DNA of 64,000 nt from an uncultured Oleiphilus sp. (GCA_913020045.1 CAJWBE010000001.1:1-64000); one strand, 5' to 3'. Shown: positions 20,385 through 29,096, counted from the stretch's first letter. Translations and numbers: made by a program. The notes: a model not told the origin generated them from the letters alone.

Positions 20385-20825
20385 TTATTGGCCGAGTGTG
20401 ATAACGCGCTGCATCATCGTTTTCGCCGCATTCATAATGTCGACATTCGTTTGAAAACTTCTAGATGCCGACATCATATCGGTCATCTCTTCCACAATAT
20501 TTACGTTCGGGTACATCACATATCCGTCGTCATTTGCCTTGGGGTGGTGAGGCTCATATCGCATATCCAATGGCGCTTCGCTTTCCACAACACCATCTAC
20601 CTGAACGCCTCTAGAGGCGTCGTCCTGACCGTTAATCGCCATCTCCATCTGCTGCATCACATCCAACTGAACCGCAGAGAATATCGGCTTCTTGGCTCGA
20701 TATACTTCATCTTCACTGCTCGCTGCGCTGTTCGCATTAGCGATGTTACTGGCCGTTGTGTTTAGTCGTATGGACTGAGCAGCCATGCCACTTCCGGCAA
20801 TATCAAAAATTCTATCTAGGGACAT
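20385..20825 (-). CDS. flgC: Flagellar proximal rod protein FlgC
   Basis: The 146-residue protein is a proximal rod subunit. It shows FDIAGSGMAAQSIRLNTTASNIANANS at the N-terminus, the rod motif, and the C-terminal NVNIVEEMTDMMSASRSFQTNVD. Length matches FlgC (about 135-150). It starts 2 bp after flgB, so the two are translationally linked. Confidence 0.96.
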   Translation of the reverse strand: MSLDRIFDIAGSGMAAQSIRLNTTASNIANANSAASSEDEVYRAKKPIFSAVQLDVMQQMEMAINGQDDASRGVQVDGVVESEAPLDMRYEPHHPKANDDGYVMYPNVNIVEEMTDMMSASRSFQTNVDIMNAAKTMMQRVITLGQ

Positions 20826-20827
20826 GC

Positions 20828-21220
20828 TTACTCTCCTTTAAGGACTGCAGTAAGTGCTTTGAACTTGCCGTTTAACAAGCGAAAGCTTGCTTGGAAGTCC
20901 AACACATTCTTTGTAAATTCCGCCGTTTCTTTTTGAGTATCGACTGTATTTCCGTCAAGACTGATTTGATCAGGCTGTCTATATTTGAGGCCATTCGACT
21001 GAGCAATATCCATTGGTGGCAAATGCTTTCCGCTTGTCATACTCATTTGCATTTGATTATCAACTTGAGCACCCAGCATCGCTTTAAAGTCGAAATCTCT
21101 CGCCTTGTAGCCAGGAGTGTCCGCATTCGCCAAGTTGTTCGCCAACACCTCCGCGCGGCGCTCTCTCAGCTCTAGAGCCTCAGCATGAATGCCGAGCGCT
21201 CGATCAAACGATATGCTCAT
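20828..21220 (-). CDS. flgB: Flagellar proximal rod protein FlgB
   Basis: First gene of the flgBCDEFGHIJKL operon. The 130-residue product has RALGIHAEALELRERRAEVLANNLANADTPGYKARD, the family signature. The ATG at 21220 is preferred; GGAG lies about 7 bases upstream, and the in-frame GTG at 21235 would place the start upstream of this ribosome-binding site. Two sigma-54-type promoters upstream (21292-21307 and 21454-21469) fit the class III FlrC/FleR-controlled position of this operon in Vibrio and Pseudomonas. flgA, flgM and flgN are not in the window. Confidence 0.95.
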   Translation of the reverse strand: MSISFDRALGIHAEALELRERRAEVLANNLANADTPGYKARDFDFKAMLGAQVDNQMQMSMTSGKHLPPMDIAQSNGLKYRQPDQISLDGNTVDTQKETAEFTKNVLDFQASFRLLNGKFKALTAVLKGE

Positions 21221-21291
21221 AGTTGCTCCACTCACCAGTCGTTGCCGCTCTGTAACTTAGAACGACCATAATCTATACCTCGTTAAACTAA

Positions 21292-21307
21292 GCAATACAG
21301 ATGCCAA
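21292..21307 (-). promoter_or_regulatory. Sigma-54 (RpoN) promoter, proximal, for the flgB operon
   Basis: On the minus strand TTGGCATCTGTATTGC has GG and GC at exactly the -24/-12 spacing (10 bases between them) and the perfect TTGC half. Transcription would start near 21280, about 60 bases before flgB. Sigma-54 control of flgB operons is established for Vibrio and Pseudomonas. Confidence 0.7.
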
Positions 21308-21453
21308 CTAATTATTTCTTTATTTTCAATCACTTAAGATTTTTAGGATAATGGAAAACGGCAATACCTTTCCAAATTCCCGTCCCACTTTTACCCAACT
21401 CAATTCAACGAAATACTCTACGAAGAACAGACAGAAAACACAGCAAACATGAA

Positions 21454-21469
21454 GCAATGTCGGTGCCAA
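21454..21469 (-). promoter_or_regulatory. Sigma-54 (RpoN) promoter, distal, for the flgB operon
   Basis: On the minus strand TTGGCACCGACATTGC matches the TGGCAC-N5-TTGC consensus at every key base, a better match than the proximal site 162 bp downstream. Transcription would start near 21442, giving a 5' leader of about 220 bases to flgB. Confidence 0.72.
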
Positions 21470-21580
21470 ATGCAGCGCGGCAGAAAACAATCAGAACGGA
21501 TACAAGACAAAAGACAACATAGAAACGTCAGTCGCACATAACCATGCGCATCCAACGGGAACTCTAAAGGAGGTCGAGAA

Positions 21581-21766
21581 ATGGCCAAGGGAGAGAAAGA
21601 GAAAGAAACGGAGAGTGGTAACACCCTCCTAGCAAGACTAGTAAGTCAGCCTTATTGCGCTGGCGGCTGCCAAGGTTTGAAATGTGTATCCAGGTCAGTC
21701 TCCGGAACAGGCTTAAGCTCTCCACAAGGGGTGCCTATATATAGGAAGCCGACCAAGGTCTCGTGA
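21581..21766 (+). CDS. Possible small protein, 61 codons (uncertain)
   Basis: ATG 21581 is preceded at 6 bases by AAAGGAGG, one of the strongest ribosome-binding sites in the window. The predicted peptide begins with a charged stretch (MAKGEKEKETESGN) and contains three Cys residues. Against it: codons 25-61 lie antisense to the nitroreductase coding sequence, no family is recognised, and no promoter is evident. It may be an accidental frame. Confidence 0.25.
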   Translation: MAKGEKEKETESGNTLLARLVSQPYCAGGCQGLKCVSRSVSGTGLSSPQGVPIYRKPTKVS

Positions 21767-22227
21767 GCCGCAATATCTAACGCTGTCTTCAGATACGAAT
21801 TCTCAGCCAAGGGGCCCGTTCGCCACACGCCGCCAAAGCCTTCCGCCTGCAACGCAAGTAACATATAGGCAACGCCTGCGCCGCAAGAGATTACCTGCTC
21901 TTCGACGGGCACTTTGGGATGAGTAATGTTTTCTGAAATAGCGATCACCATCATCGGAGCTCGCATCGGCATGGCCCGAAACTTTTCTACCTGATGCGGC
22001 TTCATAGAAGCATCTTGTTTAACAGCGCTGCCAGCAAAAATATCGCCTAACGCCGCCCTCATCGATGACTCAATGATCAGATACCGCCAAGGCCGAAGCA
22101 TCATGTGATCAGGCGCCCTTAATGCGCACCGATATACTCTCTCCATGACGCCCTTATCAGGCGCAGGCTCCGTTAAACGAGGAGAGGACACTCTGCTTTG
22201 CATCAACTGAACAATCGAATTACCCAT
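21652..22227 (-). CDS. Nitroreductase family protein (YdjA-like)
   Basis: The 191-residue protein belongs to the small YdjA branch of FMN-dependent nitroreductases. It has the N-terminal pattern RVSSPRLTEPAPDK, RAPDHMMLRPWRY (FMN-phosphate region), QVISCGAGVAYMLLALQAEGFGGVWRTG and VGFLYIGTP, all like YdjA. It probably forms a homodimer reducing an unknown substrate with NAD(P)H. It is transcribed toward the flg operon and divergently from the cyclase gene. A palindrome at 22400-22412 lies in the shared upstream region. Confidence 0.88.
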   Translation of the reverse strand: MGNSIVQLMQSRVSSPRLTEPAPDKGVMERVYRCALRAPDHMMLRPWRYLIIESSMRAALGDIFAGSAVKQDASMKPHQVEKFRAMPMRAPMMVIAISENITHPKVPVEEQVISCGAGVAYMLLALQAEGFGGVWRTGPLAENSYLKTALDIAAHETLVGFLYIGTPCGELKPVPETDLDTHFKPWQPPAQ

Positions 22228-22548
22228 ACATTACCTTTCTTTCGACCAATGACATCGCTGCGACATGATTCTCTATTTTTAAACCCAGAATAGCGCACTA
22301 AACAAACACGGCCATACTTGTGCTACAGCAGCTTAACGCAATTTAAACTCGCCCATTCAGACAATCATTCAAAGGTTGAAAACTTGAACTGTTTAACAAT
22401 TGTCTAAGACAAAAGGAACTGATAGTCTAAGCCGTCCACAAACTGAGGCACTATTAATGTGCATTCAGAAAGAGGCAATCCTAACGGATAAAGCTGCCTA
22501 AATACTAATAATTCAGAAGCGATAAAAAACAAAGGGAACCAGTTTAAA
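22228..22548. other. Divergent intergenic region, nitroreductase and adenylate cyclase
   Basis: About 320 bp without a gene. It holds the promoters of both divergent genes, which I cannot place precisely, and the 13-bp palindrome TTGTC-TAA-GACAA at 22400-22412. Near the cyclase start GGCA/TGCC and ATCC/GGAT arms (22481-22498) can form a small hairpin in the leader. Confidence 0.4.
22400..22412. promoter_or_regulatory. Candidate operator palindrome
   Basis: TTGTC-TAA-GACAA is a perfect 5-3-5 inverted repeat midway between two divergent genes, a size and position expected for a dimeric repressor site. No matching regulator gene is adjacent. Confidence 0.3.
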
Positions 22549-23952
22549 TTGGTTCATACCCAGACTATGACAAGCAGTAATCTATTAGCTGGCAATCCCG
22601 ACCCAACACCCTCAGTGATGCCAGCCTACAATGCTCGCGTGCTTGGTTACTTAACAACCAGTGTCACATTTATCGTGGGTATTTTAGAAGGGCATTTTGA
22701 CGAGTCGCTTATTTGGTTCGTGCCGGCGGCAATGCTTTGGCCTCACCTACTTTATTTTGTTATTCGTTATCTAAAACTCAATCACAGCGCCGCTGCACGT
22801 GAAAGCACGCTACTGATTGATGGCGCAATTGTCGGGCTAAGCTTGGTTTTGATCGACTTTAGTTTAGTGCCCAGTATTTTCTCACTCGTCATGCTCAGCT
22901 TTAGCTTTATTATTGTCGGCGGCATGCGCGCGTGGCTGTTAGGCAACTTCATCTTGGTTCTTTCTACCATTGTCTCGACACTGATCTTTGGCCTAGAATT
23001 TTCCGACATGACACCGCCTCTAGTCAGTATTGTTGCCGGTGTCGGCAGTGGCGTTTATGTGTCTGTCACCGCTTACTATACTCACCAACAAGCACGAGCT
23101 CTAGTAAAAGCAAAATCACAAATACAGCATCAGAGAGAACAGTCCATATCCTTGTCCCACAAACTAGCGAAGTATCTTTCTCCGCAAGTTTGGCAGTCAA
23201 TTTTTACGGGCGAGCGAGACGTTCGCCTTGAGACACAACGAAAAAAGCTCACTATTTTCTTTTCTGACATTAAAGGTTTTACCGAACTCGCCGAGGAAAT
23301 GGAGCCAGAAAGCCTAACCGAATTATTGAATAGCTACTTCAATGAAATGTCTCAAATTGCGCTTAAATATGGCGGCACGATCGACAAATTTGTCGGCGAT
23401 TCAATTATGATTTTTTTTGGCGACCCTACCAGTCGGGGCGTGAAAGAGGATACGCTTTCATGCGTTGCCATGGCGATTGATATGCGCAAGCACATGAAAA
23501 TCCTTCGTCAAAAATGGCAAAGCCAAGGTATTAAAACACCACTTCAAATTCGCATAGGAATCAGTACTGGTTATAGTACGGTCGGCAACTTTGGTGCTGA
23601 AAACCGCATGGACTACACCATTATTGGGAAAGAGGTGAATTTAGCATCACGCCTTGAGTCACTTGCCGAGCCCGGCGAAATACTCATTTCTTACGAAACA
23701 TTCTCTCTTGTTAAAGATAAGGTGATGTGTCGAGATAAAGGCGAAATCACGGTGAAAGGGTTTGCGCGCTCTGTTCCTATCTACCAGATCGTTGATTTTC
23801 GAAGAGATATCGGCGCTGGACAAAGCTTTATTGAACACGAGACTGGAGGGTTTGCACTCTACCTCGATACAGATAAAGTAAACAACGAAGAAAAAGATCT
23901 AGTGGTGCGCGCGCTGGAAAGAGCGGCAGAAAAACTCAAAGAAAACGACTAA
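22549..23952 (+). CDS. Membrane-bound class III adenylate cyclase with MASE2 domain (CyaB-like)
   Basis: This resembles Pseudomonas CyaB, which makes cAMP for Vfr. Residues about 25-180 form a MASE2-type membrane sensor with about six spans and the STLLIDGAIVGLSL motif; residues about 230-420 are the cyclase. Catalytic residues are complete: metal-binding D240 and D284, adenine-selecting K280 and D355, and transition-state N364 and R368. The K/D pair argues for ATP over GTP. AAAGGGA lies 12 bases before TTG 22549; an ATG at 22567 is the alternative start. A link to the flagellar operon upstream is possible but unproven. Confidence 0.9.
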   Translation: MVHTQTMTSSNLLAGNPDPTPSVMPAYNARVLGYLTTSVTFIVGILEGHFDESLIWFVPAAMLWPHLLYFVIRYLKLNHSAAARESTLLIDGAIVGLSLVLIDFSLVPSIFSLVMLSFSFIIVGGMRAWLLGNFILVLSTIVSTLIFGLEFSDMTPPLVSIVAGVGSGVYVSVTAYYTHQQARALVKAKSQIQHQREQSISLSHKLAKYLSPQVWQSIFTGERDVRLETQRKKLTIFFSDIKGFTELAEEMEPESLTELLNSYFNEMSQIALKYGGTIDKFVGDSIMIFFGDPTSRGVKEDTLSCVAMAIDMRKHMKILRQKWQSQGIKTPLQIRIGISTGYSTVGNFGAENRMDYTIIGKEVNLASRLESLAEPGEILISYETFSLVKDKVMCRDKGEITVKGFARSVPIYQIVDFRRDIGAGQSFIEHETGGFALYLDTDKVNNEEKDLVVRALERAAEKLKEND

Positions 23953-23989
23953 ACTCTCTTCATTTACGCCCTGAACATAGAACAAACAG

Positions 23990-24844
23990 TTACTGGCGAA
24001 CGGTTCTCATTGAGGGCGCATGATGCTGCCGGTCGGGCGTAGTGCGATACGGATTAATATCCAACCCGCCCCTGCGCGTATAACGCGCGTAGACACTTAA
24101 CGACTCACACTGACACTGCGCCAATACATCACAGAACATTCTCTCCACGCAATGCTCATGAAAGTCCTGACACTGCCTAAACGAAATAATATATCTCAGC
24201 AACGACTCGTGATCGATTTTTGGGCCCCTGTACTCAATATATACGGAGCCCCAATCGGGCTGATCGGTCACCGGGCAATTTGATCGCAGCAAGTGGGAAT
24301 GAAGAGATTCCTCGACAACCTCGCTTTCATCTTCCGCCACTAGAGCTAAGCGCAAGAGTTTAGCGTCAGGGGCGTAAACAAATGCATCGCTACCTGGAGT
24401 TAGTGAGTCCAAACATACTTGGCTCTCACTTTCAGCCGGCTCACTAATACTAAAATTAGCATTAGTGACTAACTCAATTTGAACGTCAACGGAAGCCGAC
24501 GCGGCCTTGGATAGATCCCGAGTCAGCACATCTCTGAGCTCTGCCACAGACTCAAACATATGCTGATTTAGTGAGTTGAGATACAACTTGAAAGATTTGG
24601 ACTCGATAATATTGGCTGAATCACTTGGAACTCTAAAATGCGCGATCGCTGCCACTGGCAATCCAGATGGCTGCAACCAAGATAATTCATAGCTCGTCCA
24701 CCAATCCTCGCCCACAAAATCCTTCACGCTATCACTTAGCTTATGACGGTTATCCGCACGCGAAATTGGAAACAAAAGTGCAGGGTCATAAGCATGATCA
24801 TAACGGGTTTGCTTACCTAGCTTGCTCTCTTCAACACTGGCCAT
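23990..24844 (-). CDS. queF: NADPH-dependent 7-cyano-7-deazaguanine reductase QueF
   Basis: QueF reduces preQ0 to preQ1 in queuosine synthesis. The 284-residue protein is the long, two-domain (bimodular) type like E. coli QueF (282). Cys190 in SNCPVTDQPDWG forms the thioimide with preQ0 and Asp197 is the proton donor; both numbers equal those in E. coli. ESKSFKLYLNS is the NADPH-binding QueF motif. It lies 8 bp after yadH, so it is probably read from the ABC transporter operon. No preQ1 riboswitch is visible. Other queuosine genes are not in the window. Confidence 0.95.
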   Translation of the reverse strand: MASVEESKLGKQTRYDHAYDPALLFPISRADNRHKLSDSVKDFVGEDWWTSYELSWLQPSGLPVAAIAHFRVPSDSANIIESKSFKLYLNSLNQHMFESVAELRDVLTRDLSKAASASVDVQIELVTNANFSISEPAESESQVCLDSLTPGSDAFVYAPDAKLLRLALVAEDESEVVEESLHSHLLRSNCPVTDQPDWGSVYIEYRGPKIDHESLLRYIISFRQCQDFHEHCVERMFCDVLAQCQCESLSVYARYTRRGGLDINPYRTTPDRQHHAPSMRTVRQ

Positions 24845-24852
24845 GAAAACTC

Positions 24853-25626
24853 CTAGGCTCGAATTCCTTTGCCCTGATTCAGCAAGCGGAGCGCAAAACT
24901 GAAAAGCAACACAATAAATACGACGACCATGGCATACGAGACCATGATATTGACATCACTCACGCCCAAGATCCCATAACGGAAAGCGTTCACCATATAA
25001 AGGATAGGGTTCACTTTGGACACTAGTTGCCAAAACTCAGGCAACAAAGAAATACTATAAAACACGCCGCCCAAGTATGTTAGCGGCGTCAACACAAAGG
25101 TAGGCACGATTGAAATATCATCAAATTTGGTCGCATAGACGGCATTAATAAAACCGCCTAACGAAAACACAATGGCTGTCAGCAAGACCATACTCGCCGT
25201 AATGGCAATGTTATGTACCTGTAAATCAGTGAATCCTAGCGACAACAAGGTCACAATAAACCCGACCGCCAAACCGCGCGCCACGCCGCCTGCAACATAG
25301 CCAATCAACACAATCCAATTAGGGACAGGCGAAACCAATAGCTCTTCAATACTGCGTTGAAACTTCATTCCAAAAAAAGACGACACGACATTGGCATAGG
25401 AGTTCGTAATCACCGACATCATGATCAGTCCCGGTACGATAAACTCCATATAGTTGTAGCCTTCCATCTGACCGATTCGCGGGCCGATCAAATTACCAAA
25501 GACAACAAAATATAGCGCCATCGTAATGGCAGGAGGAAGGAGGGTTTGCGCCCAGATTCGCGTAAAACGACGAACTTCCTTTACCACAATAGTGCATAAC
25601 GCCACCCACATTTGCGACATAGACAT
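24853..25626 (-). CDS. yadH: ABC-2 type transporter permease (YadH family)
   Basis: The 257-residue membrane protein has about six spans and the ABC-2 family pattern, including FIVPGLIMMSVITNSYANVVSSFFGMKFQRSIEELLVSPV. It should pair with the ATPase whose stop codon overlaps its start by one base (25626). YadGH homologs are exporters of unknown substrate. Both genes are followed by queF. Confidence 0.9.
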   Translation of the reverse strand: MSMSQMWVALCTIVVKEVRRFTRIWAQTLLPPAITMALYFVVFGNLIGPRIGQMEGYNYMEFIVPGLIMMSVITNSYANVVSSFFGMKFQRSIEELLVSPVPNWIVLIGYVAGGVARGLAVGFIVTLLSLGFTDLQVHNIAITASMVLLTAIVFSLGGFINAVYATKFDDISIVPTFVLTPLTYLGGVFYSISLLPEFWQLVSKVNPILYMVNAFRYGILGVSDVNIMVSYAMVVVFIVLLFSFALRLLNQGKGIRA

Positions 25627-26573
25627 TACGCTTCCACTCCCTTGGCACCAGACTCAGTATCGTGCGTCTCGACTAGCGATAAGAACAACTCTTCCAGGCG
25701 ATTAGACTTAGCCCTGACAGTTTTGACCAGCAAGCCTGCTTTGTCGACCGCTTTAAATAACTCGTTGATATTCTGTACCTGCTCGACATCGACCTCCAGC
25801 TCACCCTGTTCGTTGACGATACATTCAAAGCCATCTAACAGTGGCGCTTTCGCCAGATCCCTGTCTAGCGCTAAGATAAATGTTTCGACATGTAGCTGGC
25901 CCAATAACGCGTTCATTGTGGTATCGGTCAGAATTTTCCCCTTATCGATAATGCCAATATTCCTGCACAGTGCTTCTGCTTCTTCAAGATAATGCGTCGT
26001 TAGAATAATGGTAGTGCCCTGCTCATTGATCTCTCGCAAAAATTGCCACATTGAGCGCCGAAGCTCTATATCAACGCCAGCGGTCGGCTCGTCTAGAATC
26101 AACAATTTAGGGTGATGGATCAAAGCTCTGGCGATCATTAATCGGCGTTTCATCCCGCCTGATAGCTCACGGGACGGCTGGTCTCGCTTATCCCACAGAC
26201 CCAGTTTTTTTAGATAAAGGTCGGCTGTCACTTCTGCTTCAGATGCAGGAATACCATAGTACCCTCCTTGCGTCACAAGGATGTCTTTCACTTTTTCAAA
26301 CTGGTTAAAATTGATTTCCTGAGGGACAACGCCTAAGCACATTTTTGCTTGCTCTAAGTCGCTATCTAAATCAAAACCAAACACACTAATGTCGCCCGAC
26401 GTCTTATTAACCAAAGAAGACACTATACCGAGGGTAGTCGATTTTCCTGCGCCATTTGGTCCCAGCAACGCGTAAAAATCACCTTGCTCCACAGTAAGGT
26501 CAATTCCTTTAAGCGCCTCAAAGCCATTGGCATAGACTTTACTTAAGTTGTTAATTTTCAGGGCGTAAGTCAT
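25626..26573 (-). CDS. yadG: ABC transporter ATP-binding protein (YadG family)
   Basis: The 315-residue ATPase shows Walker A GPNGAGKST, Q-loop VPQE, signature LSGGMKRRL, Walker B LLILDEPTAG and the H-loop TTHYLEEAE. The C-terminal 80 residues are the extension typical of DrrA/YadG-type exporters. It is the first gene of yadG-yadH-queF. The substrate is unknown; the sequence offers no further hint. Confidence 0.92.
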   Translation of the reverse strand: MTYALKINNLSKVYANGFEALKGIDLTVEQGDFYALLGPNGAGKSTTLGIVSSLVNKTSGDISVFGFDLDSDLEQAKMCLGVVPQEINFNQFEKVKDILVTQGGYYGIPASEAEVTADLYLKKLGLWDKRDQPSRELSGGMKRRLMIARALIHHPKLLILDEPTAGVDIELRRSMWQFLREINEQGTTIILTTHYLEEAEALCRNIGIIDKGKILTDTTMNALLGQLHVETFILALDRDLAKAPLLDGFECIVNEQGELEVDVEQVQNINELFKAVDKAGLLVKTVRAKSNRLEELFLSLVETHDTESGAKGVEA

Positions 26574-26775
26574 CGAAATTTAATCTCAGAGTGCGAAAGA
26601 AGACGCCACAGAAATCGCAGCGTCCACACTATTTTGAGGCTATCTTAGATTTTTCAAGGTTAGATCAGAAATGACGAACCGGGAACACAGTACGATTAAA
26701 AGAACTGTCTATTCATGTAAGTAGCAGTTTTGATTGGAAACACTATTGGCTGACGACCTCACAGGCCATGTCCGG

Positions 26776-28104
26776 CTAGCTCGCAGCAAGGCTACCTTTA
26801 AGGTGTTGCCAACTCCACTTAGACTTAGCGCCCGTTAATAGAAACTGGGTTTCGTCAATGTCATAAGCACCCTTCGGTAGGCTTTCACGAATATACAAGC
26901 TCTGGCTCTCTTTGCGGTCTCGATTGTATTCCATAAGGTCAACGAGACGCCCATTTTTGAGGGGGCGTTTCGATGGGTCGAGAACGACCATGACGGTCGG
27001 TTGCAAGCGCCGCTCCTGATTATGCCCCGTCACGATTCCAACCTCAGACGAACTTAATTCGACTAGCGTACCCGTTGGGTAAACGCCCACAGCCTCAATA
27101 AATTTTTCAACAAGATCTTTCTGAAAGGCGATATTTCTGAGTTCGTATAGGCTTGAAACCGCTTCCAACGGAGATTGGCCTCGTTGCGCCTCTCTCGGAG
27201 TGATTAGGTACTGATAATGATCAACCAAACCCGCAATTTTCGCGAGCAATGGAATTTTCTCTCCCGTCACACCCTCTGGGAAGCCGGACCCGTTATGACG
27301 TTCTTGGTGAAAGCGAACAATTGCATTCACACCAGACGATAGGTTTTCCATATCGTCCAACATATCAACGCTTAGCCCGACGTAGCTCTGGTAAGTTTGT
27401 AACTCGCTACCCGTTAAGGAGTCCGCACGCTCAACCAGCTCAAAATCTAGTTTAATTTTGCCAATGTGAGAGAGTAGAACTCCCATTGCTAAGGTTTTTA
27501 GTCGTTTTTTATCCAAGCCCAAATGACGCCCGAAAACTAATGCCCAAATCGAAGCATTAACGCTGTGTCGATAAGTATGACTATCGCTTTCGTTCATTTT
27601 GGCGAGCCAAACCATTGCATCTGGGTTGCGTATGATACTTTCTACCATGCCGTCAGCAACGCGTTCAGTCTCCTTTACAGAAACATCAATACCATTCTCT
27701 AGACCAGCATATACGTTATCGATCGCTTCATAGACGTGAGCCTGAAGCTTTTTTACTTTAATCACTTCTTTTTGAATTGACGAGGTTGACTCGTATTGAG
27801 CTGGCGACTTTATAACGATCGGAGGAAGTTTGAGCGAGACATGGTCTTCGGGATTTTCATTTCGACGCTTTCCTTCGACAGGCTTAAACGCTGCATGCGA
27901 AGCATAGTGGGTTTTCGCTTTCTGTTTCTTAACGTCGACATAAACGTACTTACAGTATTCAGCCAATGCCTGCACATCATCATCTTGACGAATATAAAAC
28001 CCCTGCAACGGGAATGGTGTTTCATGCCAAGGGCAATCTAAGTCGGCGACAAACATCCCCTCCTTCAAACCATTCACATCGATTTTCATTCTATTTGTCG
28101 ACAT
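26776..28104 (-). CDS. DUF3391/HD-GYP domain protein with degenerate metal site
   Basis: Residues about 5-130 form DUF3391, the usual partner of HD-GYP c-di-GMP phosphodiesterases, and residues about 140-340 the HD-GYP fold. Several signature residues have changed: the HD of HDIGK reads S212-H213 (SHIGK), a later metal-binding His is Tyr241, and the second Asp of the DxxD-like segment is Gln (VDHYQY). HHExxxGxGYP has become FHQERHNGSGFP. H180, H266 and D295 remain. It may therefore bind but not hydrolyse c-di-GMP, or use another metal arrangement. The remaining C-terminal part (about 340-442) continues the family pattern. The gene appears to be monocistronic. Confidence 0.88.
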   Translation of the reverse strand: MSTNRMKIDVNGLKEGMFVADLDCPWHETPFPLQGFYIRQDDDVQALAEYCKYVYVDVKKQKAKTHYASHAAFKPVEGKRRNENPEDHVSLKLPPIVIKSPAQYESTSSIQKEVIKVKKLQAHVYEAIDNVYAGLENGIDVSVKETERVADGMVESIIRNPDAMVWLAKMNESDSHTYRHSVNASIWALVFGRHLGLDKKRLKTLAMGVLLSHIGKIKLDFELVERADSLTGSELQTYQSYVGLSVDMLDDMENLSSGVNAIVRFHQERHNGSGFPEGVTGEKIPLLAKIAGLVDHYQYLITPREAQRGQSPLEAVSSLYELRNIAFQKDLVEKFIEAVGVYPTGTLVELSSSEVGIVTGHNQERRLQPTVMVVLDPSKRPLKNGRLVDLMEYNRDRKESQSLYIRESLPKGAYDIDETQFLLTGAKSKWSWQHLKGSLAAS

Positions 28105-28280
28105 AACGCTGCATACCTTCCAAATTTCTAAGCCACTATTACCAATCTGTGTAGTTTGGCAAAAGGTCGCATAAAAACCACCACGTCACGTGTGATTTTG
28201 TAAGGAGTCGTAAGCAAAAAGACTAGCTAAACATCTAATTTAATTGATCTATTAGAAAACAAGCATTCTGTCACACAGGT

Positions 28281-28889
28281 TTAGTAATCAGGGTCACAAA
28301 TCGAAGAGTGTTGCGACACCTCAGGCAAGATTTTATCAATGTCTCGCCCTTTTACTTTTTTGGTAGACACAATGTAAGGAATGGACGAACTCATCAAGTA
28401 ATCGGTATTCACTTTTTCTCCGCCGATACGCTTCTCGGGGACGGCAGGTCGACAGTCCAGTGTGATCAGCACCTGACCCTCTAAGGACAACAAATCCCGA
28501 GAACCTTTACGATCGGTCACCACACCGCACAAGGTACGATCACTTAATCGCAGTCCACGCCTAGTCGTGTCTTGCGGCTGTCTACCACAAAAATTTATCC
28601 CTGACGCTTCCGTGTCACTGCATCGCCGACCGGGGCCAAAAGAGCTATCGTAAAAACGCAACTCTCGGTCACTGCATTGCGTTTCCAAGACCAACGGAAA
28701 CGCACGAAATTCATCGCCTCCCCAGCCTTCATATCGAACTGTTTGCCAATAGATTCGAAATAATCGCTGCTCTCCACTCGAGTTTTCTGCCTCAAAAATA
28801 CCGTAATGCGTGACAAAGTCAGAGGTTGCACAACCCCCGATCAGCAATAACGCTAACGACATTAGTAAACGGCCTACATTAGTTAACAC
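28281..28889 (-). CDS. Predicted lipoprotein of unknown function
   Basis: The 202-residue protein has a signal peptide ending in the lipobox LIGGC (Cys20). The mature part has six further Cys residues, which could form disulfides in the periplasm, and no recognised domain. It starts at GTG 28889. The gene stands alone between the HD-GYP gene and the iron transporter. The function is unknown. Confidence 0.72.
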   Translation of the reverse strand: MLTNVGRLLMSLALLLIGGCATSDFVTHYGIFEAENSSGEQRLFRIYWQTVRYEGWGGDEFRAFPLVLETQCSDRELRFYDSSFGPGRRCSDTEASGINFCGRQPQDTTRRGLRLSDRTLCGVVTDRKGSRDLLSLEGQVLITLDCRPAVPEKRIGGEKVNTDYLMSSSIPYIVSTKKVKGRDIDKILPEVSQHSSICDPDY

Positions 28890-29052
28890 TCAAACGACCT
28901 GTTATTCAGTCCAATCATTCACACTATCCATGCAAAAAGATAAATAAAAAACAATCACTTATAGTTCTAGCATAGAGCATGGTATCGGACGATAGAAGCT
29001 TTCACCAGTAACACTACCCGATTATGAGTATTGACACGAAAGCGAATATGAT

Positions 29053-29067
29053 TGAGAATTATTATCA
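29053..29067. promoter_or_regulatory. Fur box upstream of the ferric iron transporter
   Basis: TGAGAAT-T-ATTATCA matches the 7-1-7 Fur inverted repeat TGATAAT-N-ATTATCA with one mismatch and lies about 30 bases before the start codon. It predicts iron-dependent repression of the transporter genes. Confidence 0.85.
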
Positions 29068-29096
29068 TTACCAATAAGCCAAAACGGATACTATTA

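Larger units (their letters stand above)
21221..21651. other. 430-bp regulatory region upstream of flgB
   Basis: No convincing long gene lies here. It contains the two sigma-54-type promoters and a purine-rich plus strand from about 21420 to 21610. It also contains the first 71 bases of a short ORF (21581-21766, plus strand, 61 codons) behind a perfect AAAGGAGG ribosome-binding site; this ORF runs antisense into the end of the nitroreductase gene and I cannot assign it a family. Confidence 0.5.

Noticed and set aside
22453-22473. Sigma-54-like match upstream of the adenylate cyclase (AGGCAC ... TGC)
   Set aside because: The GG-GC spacing is two bases too long, and sigma-54 spacing is strict.
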